Assembly (NCBI GenBank): GCA_030610995.1 | Contig: JAUWQO010000017.1 | Location: 1 to 36,180, forward strand | DNA length: 36,180 nucleotides | DNA from: Desulfobacterales bacterium | GTDB lineage: Bacteria > Desulfobacterota > Desulfobacteria > Desulfobacterales > ETH-SRB1 | Direction of reading: 5' to 3' | Shown: positions 32,229 through 36,180 of the stretch, one piece after another | How positions within the stretch are numbered: position 1 is the stretch's first letter | Layout of the letters: every line of letters starts with the position of its first letter | Program-made: the position numbers and the translations under genes | The notes under the pieces: model-generated | What the model was told of the DNA's origin: nothing | What the model saw: the letters and a program-made list of their open reading frames with translations, nothing else | Database searches by the model: none

Positions 32229-33577
32229 AACTCGCTGGATTCTAATTTCCCGCAAAGAAATTCCACCTGCTTCTTCATGGGACTATTTTCTTTTAATCCC
32301 CGTTCAACAATACCAATTGAATGAAGGGCTGTGGCGTGATATCTATTAAAACTTTTTCCTATTGTCTGGAGGGGTGAATCGGTATATGTTCGAGAGAGGT
32401 AGATTGCTATCTGCCTTGGCCGGACAATACTTTGCTTCCGTGAGCTTGAAACAATATCTTTTACTGAAATGTTATATTGTTTGCATACAAGTTTTTTGAT
32501 CGCGTTTATAGTAATATTATTTCGCTGCTTGACTATATGTTTTACTACACTTTCCGTAAGATTCAGGTCAACAGGCACTCCCATAAGTGATGACTTTGCG
32601 TTAACCCCGATAAGGCCGCTTTCAAGTTGTCTAACATTTTCAGTGAGTTCGCTGGCTAAATAACGGATTACATCTTCGGAAACATAGCATTTGTTACCCT
32701 TTGATTTTTTTTGCAATATTCTGACCCTTGTCCTGAAATTCGGAGGATCTATATTTGAAATAATGCCGCATGATAGGCTTGATCTCAATTTGTCGCTTAG
32801 CTTCGGTATATCAGAGGGGAGGTAACAACTGGAAAAAATTATTTTTTTGTTTGCTTCAAAAAGAGTATCAAGGGTTAATGCAAGCTCGATCTGAGTGCGT
32901 TGCTTGCCGCTTAAGTAATGGACATCCTCAATAACCAATACGTCACATTTATTTCTGAATTTATTTTTGAATTGCTCGATCGAATCATGCCTAAAAGCGT
33001 GAATCATTTCATTTGTGAAGTCTTCAGCAGTAATATAATAGACATGTTCTGAAGGATTTTCAGAAAGGATATAATGCCCGATAGCCTGGGCAAGATGGCT
33101 TTTGCCCATTCCTGTTTTTGATAGCAAAAACAGGCAGTTTTGATTTGCATTATTTCTTGAGGCGAGTGAGAGTGATGCTGAATAAGCAAAGTCGCTGTTG
33201 CTGCCTACTACAAATTTATCAAATGTGAAATCCTTTCGTAAAAAGTGTCCTCCGTATGCATGTGCGTTAATGTTTGGAAGAGACATCTGAGGTTCATTAT
33301 CTGGTTTTTTCTCTGGTTTTTTTCTTGAACAACCATTGTTTTTGGAAATTTCAATAATAAATTTGCATCCGTTTCCTGATACTTTGTGTAGCTCGGACTC
33401 GATTAGCGCGCTATAATAATTAAGAATCCGTTTTTTTGAAAAAGCATTTGGGCAGGTCAGGACAATAGAATCATTATCCGATCTTAAATAGTCCAGGGGG
33501 TCGATCCACATCCTGAAACTTTGCCCTTGAATCTGTTTCTTGATTGAATTTTTAACTTTAATCCAGATTTGTTTCAT
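32225..33577 (-). CDS. dnaA: DnaA-type replication initiator with an altered DNA-recognition helix
   Basis: All four DnaA domains can be followed over 450 residues: an N-terminal domain I (IWIKVKNSIKKQIQGQSF), a linker (about 85-110), an AAA+ domain with Walker A SKTGMGKSH (153-161, usual form GLGKTH), Walker B VLVIEDVHYLSG (214-224) and sensor 2 LTENVRQLESGL, and domain IV (353-450) with VRPRQIAIYLSRTYTDSPL. The domain IV signature, normally GGRDHTTVLHA, reads NRYHATALHS: one residue is lost, Asp is Tyr, and the first Thr is Ala, so box recognition may differ. The upstream gap of 750 bp is a candidate origin. The downstream gene is coupled glcD, not dnaN. Confidence 0.9.
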   Translation of the reverse strand: MKQIWIKVKNSIKKQIQGQSFRMWIDPLDYLRSDNDSIVLTCPNAFSKKRILNYYSALIESELHKVSGNGCKFIIEISKNNGCSRKKPEKKPDNEPQMSLPNINAHAYGGHFLRKDFTFDKFVVGSNSDFAYSASLSLASRNNANQNCLFLLSKTGMGKSHLAQAIGHYILSENPSEHVYYITAEDFTNEMIHAFRHDSIEQFKNKFRNKCDVLVIEDVHYLSGKQRTQIELALTLDTLFEANKKIIFSSCYLPSDIPKLSDKLRSSLSCGIISNIDPPNFRTRVRILQKKSKGNKCYVSEDVIRYLASELTENVRQLESGLIGVNAKSSLMGVPVDLNLTESVVKHIVKQRNNITINAIKKLVCKQYNISVKDIVSSSRKQSIVRPRQIAIYLSRTYTDSPLQTIGKSFNRYHATALHSIGIVERGLKENSPMKKQVEFLCGKLESSEF

Positions 33578-34098
33578 AGCGTATTATATTAAAATGATGA
33601 GATTGGTAAGGTTCTTTAGACAAGACAAATTGTTCAATAATTACAGAATCAAACGGTTTTTTATGATTATTTCGGGAGTAAATGGGTTTTAAAATGAAAG
33701 TTTGGTTGTATTTAAGGCACTGTCTGTTTGGTGTCAAACCTGATGTAAATGATTTTAGAATTATCTGTTAATGAGTTATTAACAATTTATATTTATCTGA
33801 TATTTCTATATATATTATGATCAAATTGGCAACTCTTTCTAAATACAACCTTTTTTGAACGAGCATTTTTATTAAGCATTTTATGCATATCCGTAGTTAT
33901 TGACATAAATCTCAAAATAATGCTTTCTCCTAAAATCTCTAATATGCTTTAATTATCTTTTATTTTCAAAAAAATATCCCGGCGAAAATTAATTATCGCA
34001 AATGCGCTGAAACACAGAAAGTGCGGTGATATTGGTTTGTCCAAAAGGTGATAGGAAAATAAATGCTCACATCATTTGGCGACAATTTGGTTTTTAAT
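33578..34098. other. AT-rich gene-free stretch, possible replication origin
   Basis: About 520 bp with no frame of note, next to dnaA. AGTTATTAACA (33774-33784) and AGTTATTGACA (33895-33905) are two matching 11-mers that differ at one base and resemble the DnaA box TTATCCACA only loosely. GGTTGTATTTA (33704-33714) and TAAATACAACC (33840-33850) form a perfect inverted pair. The middle (33785-33835) is extremely AT-rich. This is suggestive of an origin, but it has no canonical DnaA boxes. Confidence 0.35.
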
Positions 34099-34284
34099 CT
34101 TACAACGACACTTGTCATTTCGACCCCTTCGCTTCTGTCATTCCGAGCGAAGCGAGGAATCTTAGTATTTACGCTCAGGGCAGGCTCCGGGAGAAATCCT
34201 TAACTTTATGTTTTTGCAGTAAGATTTCTCGTCGCTTCGCTCCTCGAAATGACATCTAAATGGTAACTGACGTTGTAGGGTTAA
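34099..34284. repeat. GTCATTTCGA/TCGAAATGAC palindromic element
   Basis: CTTACAACGACACTTGTCAT near the left and a complementary CGAAATGACATC...ACGTTGTAG on the right surround a pair of GAGCGAAGCGAGGAATCTTA and TAAGATTTCTCGTCGCTTCG sequences. This type of GTCATTCCGAGCGAAGCGAG repeat is widespread in bacterial intergenic DNA. It lies between the dnaA upstream region and the lipoprotein gene end. Confidence 0.55.
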
Positions 34285-34323
34285 AGCTTTTGATAACTAA
34301 AATGGGTGCGAAACTTGAGTTGA

Positions 34324-35055
34324 TTATAAATCCAGTTTAATTACATGGACTCTATCTGTATCTATTTCGAGTATCTGGAGGCGTAACTGCCGGCCCGAGC
34401 CTGCCTCACCCGGAAAAAACAGGATGCCATGAGCAAGACTTTTTGGTTCAATCGTGTTGTTTTGCAGCGACTTTCCATGCAAATCATCTATAATTGCCAT
34501 CCTGGCTTCATCTGAAGTATAACCGCCTGCGCCCCCTATGGTGGCTCCGGCGGCAGCGCCAACAGCAGCCCCTTTACCTGCTGCTGTCGCAACATTGTCG
34601 CCGGACACAACGCCAATAGCAGCTCCGATTAGAGCTCCTGCCACAGCTCCCAATGCGCCGTGATAAGCCCCTTCCTTTACAACATCCTTTGTTTTGGCAT
34701 ATTTTGTAGCCCTTTCATATGCGATTTCCCTGCTTAAAACAGGCCACAGATTATCCTTTTCATCTACCAGAAATGTCTGATCGCCGTTAATCTCAAATGG
34801 ATGAGTCCCCTGATTGTCAAATACTACCTGCACCGGCAGCATGCCGGCGCCATGGATGTCGAATCCAAATACCTCTTTTGCCTGCTTTGCATCATTGAAT
34901 GCCTTTGCCGCCACCTGGGCTCCGGCAACTGTCACAGCATTATCGTACGAAGCCGGGGTCTTAAACGGCAACGGCTTTACCTTGTAGCTTGTAGAGCAAC
35001 CATGAAACAGAAATACACCGACACATACTAACAAAATCGAAATATGTTTATACAT
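34324..35055 (-). CDS. Lipoprotein with a glycine-zipper segment
   Basis: The 243-residue protein starts MYKHISILLVCVGVFLFHGC, a signal peptide with a lipobox (FLFHGC) for lipid attachment. The middle region (about 40-125) has no recognised domain. Near residues 133-180 there is a glycine/alanine zipper (GALGAVAGALIGAAIGVVSG, then GKGAAVGAAAGATIGGAGG) that is likely to insert into or pack against a membrane. The start at 35055 is chosen because it has a good GGAGGATTGATA ribosome site and gives the signal peptide; the frame upstream lies in a repeat element. It is probably in the outer membrane or periplasm; function is not known. Confidence 0.8.
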   Translation of the reverse strand: MYKHISILLVCVGVFLFHGCSTSYKVKPLPFKTPASYDNAVTVAGAQVAAKAFNDAKQAKEVFGFDIHGAGMLPVQVVFDNQGTHPFEINGDQTFLVDEKDNLWPVLSREIAYERATKYAKTKDVVKEGAYHGALGAVAGALIGAAIGVVSGDNVATAAGKGAAVGAAAGATIGGAGGYTSDEARMAIIDDLHGKSLQNNTIEPKSLAHGILFFPGEAGSGRQLRLQILEIDTDRVHVIKLDL

Positions 35056-35074
35056 TATCAATCCTCCTGCACTA

Positions 35075-35255
35075 AGGGCTCGGTCAAAAATAACTTGGCA
35101 TTTTTGCATCCCAACTTCACCATATCTTTAATCGATCTTCATTCACAAAAGTCCTCGAAATAGCTCGCTATTCCTGCGGTTTTGCTCAATCAGATCAATT
35201 AAATCTACGGCAAATTTGGGCGCAAATTCTACCAAGTTATTTTTGACCGAGCCCT
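35075..35255. mobile_element. 181-bp element with perfect 24-bp terminal inverted repeats
   Basis: AGGGCTCGGTCAAAAATAAC plus TTGG at 35075-35098 is the exact complement of CCAAGTTATTTTTGACCGAG plus CCCT at 35232-35255. The core (35099-35231) includes GTCCTCGAAATAGCTCGCTA and CAAATTTGGGCGCAAATTC and has no frame. No obvious duplicated target borders it: TACTAA-type bases differ on the two sides. It sits just upstream of the lipoprotein gene; sequence outside it to 35437 shows no gene. Confidence 0.75.
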
Positions 35256-35437
35256 AATAACAATTTAAATTTCGCACCTTTTTTCGCATGGTTTTCCTCT
35301 GCAAGAATATCACCTATTCCTTTCCTTTTTGCAATCATTTTAAGCAAAACAGCTCTGGCATCCACCATGATTGTTTGGACCGATCGTCCTTACAAGTCAT
35401 CTTGATGCCAACGTGCGCAGCAGATGATGGTTTCGAA

Positions 35438-36022
35438 TCAGGAAACAGGATTGCCTTTCAGGTCGATTTCTTCTGCTACTTCACGCATTCCCATTATAGT
35501 ATCTTCGATTAATTCGCTTATGTCCTTTCCCAGCATCTCGGCGCCTTTTTGAATGATTGAGCGGTCCACGCCGGCGGCAAATGCCGGTGATTTAAATTTT
35601 TTCCTGACCGATTTTACTTTCATGTCCATAACGCTCTTTGATGGCCGGACAAGAGCGTTTGCCTGTACAAGTCCGGTCAACTCGTCAATTGCATAAAGGG
35701 TCTTTTCGAGCGTGCTTTTTGGCTTAACGTCAGAGCATAATCCCCAGCCGTGAGAAACAACAGCGCGGATGTATTCTTCGGGCCACCTGTTTTCTTCCAG
35801 TATTTCTCTTGTTTTTGTGCAGTGCTGGTCCGGATATTTTTCATAATCAAGGTCGTGCACAAGACCGATGATTCCCCATTTTTCCACATCTTCGTTGCAT
35901 TTTCTCGCAATATAGCGCATTACTCCTTCTACAGCATATGCGTGCTTTCGCAAGCTGTCGCTTTCATTGTATTTATGCAGAAGATTCAATGCTTCCTCGC
36001 GGGTCGGCACCCTGTCTCCCAT
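35438..36022 (-). CDS. HD-domain protein (HDIG type)
   Basis: The 194-residue protein has the HD-superfamily metal set: LRKHAYAVEGVMRYIA (first His), GIIGLVHDLDYEKYPDQH (His-Asp pair), EYIRAVVSHGWGLCSD (His) and YAIDELTGLV (Asp). This order fits small cytoplasmic HD phosphohydrolases; the substrate is not known. The ATG is preceded by AAAGGAGAATAATA, a good ribosome site. It stands alone at the right of the window, and the remaining bases to 36180 are AT-rich with no supported feature. Confidence 0.85.
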   Translation of the reverse strand: MGDRVPTREEALNLLHKYNESDSLRKHAYAVEGVMRYIARKCNEDVEKWGIIGLVHDLDYEKYPDQHCTKTREILEENRWPEEYIRAVVSHGWGLCSDVKPKSTLEKTLYAIDELTGLVQANALVRPSKSVMDMKVKSVRKKFKSPAFAAGVDRSIIQKGAEMLGKDISELIEDTIMGMREVAEEIDLKGNPVS

Positions 36023-36180
36023 TATTATTCTCCTTTCATCTTACATTTCGCTCTTTGAAAAAATATTTTTTGAATATAATCGCAAAATGTACTGATAAAT
36101 CAATTAGGTATATTTGAATTGCCACCAATTATCCTGAAGATTTTTGTACACCGAGACAGGGACTTCTAATAGCCGATTGA

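Overview
The window looks like a piece of chromosome from a Desulfobacterota (deltaproteobacterial) organism, most likely an uncultured Desulfobacterales-type sulfate reducer. The reasons are the DUF134/DUF5320 small-protein genes, the long-tailed S6 in an rpsF-rpsR-yybS-rplI-dnaB block, the MnmA-like PP-loop protein, the Ski2-like helicase, several one-carbon-copy HD/HDOD signalling genes, and a very high load of short noncoding inverted-repeat elements between genes. Taxonomy is inferred from gene content only; no 16S gene or marker search was available.

Layout. 1-750: a cupin remnant and repeat-packed DNA. 752-6517: a DegT-type aminotransferase, ribonuclease D, threonyl-tRNA synthetase, a VanZ-like membrane protein and endonuclease III. 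6571-8240: a nested repeat insertion, a PP-loop tRNA-thiolation-type gene with an apparent NFACT-R-like tail, and an ATPase remnant. 8598-11339: a DUF234-type AAA+ ATPase with a 54-bp repeat array over its start, then rlmN. 11640-12861: a promoter with paired palindrome-like sites driving DUF134, a Gly-rich gene that begins with CTG, and a DUF5320 gene. 12985-18348: a Ski2-like helicase, hisD and serC. 18496-20946: three consecutive signalling genes (DUF3391-like, HDOD, GAF/HD-GYP), followed by a metallo-beta-lactamase-fold hydrolase and hemL. 23382-29218: tRNA-Lys(CUU), then rpsF, rpsR, yybS, rplI, dnaB and hflX. 29483-36022: an inositol-monophosphatase-family gene, a tiny four-Cys protein, glcD translationally coupled to a divergent dnaA, a 750-bp AT-rich gap that is a candidate origin region, a glycine-zipper lipoprotein and an HD-domain protein.

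The genes are mostly housekeeping: translation (thrS, tRNA-Lys, rpsF, rpsR, rplI, hflX, rlmN), replication and repair (dnaA, dnaB, nth, rnd), and biosynthesis (hisD, serC, hemL). The unusual layer is the intergenic DNA. Many gaps carry paired arrays of 7-8-bp repeats arranged as large palindromes, and several carry 70-230-bp elements with terminal inverted repeats. One of these elements appears to have inserted into another with an 8-bp target duplication, and a nearly matching unoccupied copy lies elsewhere in the window. Two 142-bp elements share a core but carry different, internally matched ends. No CRISPR array, phage or transposase gene was seen.
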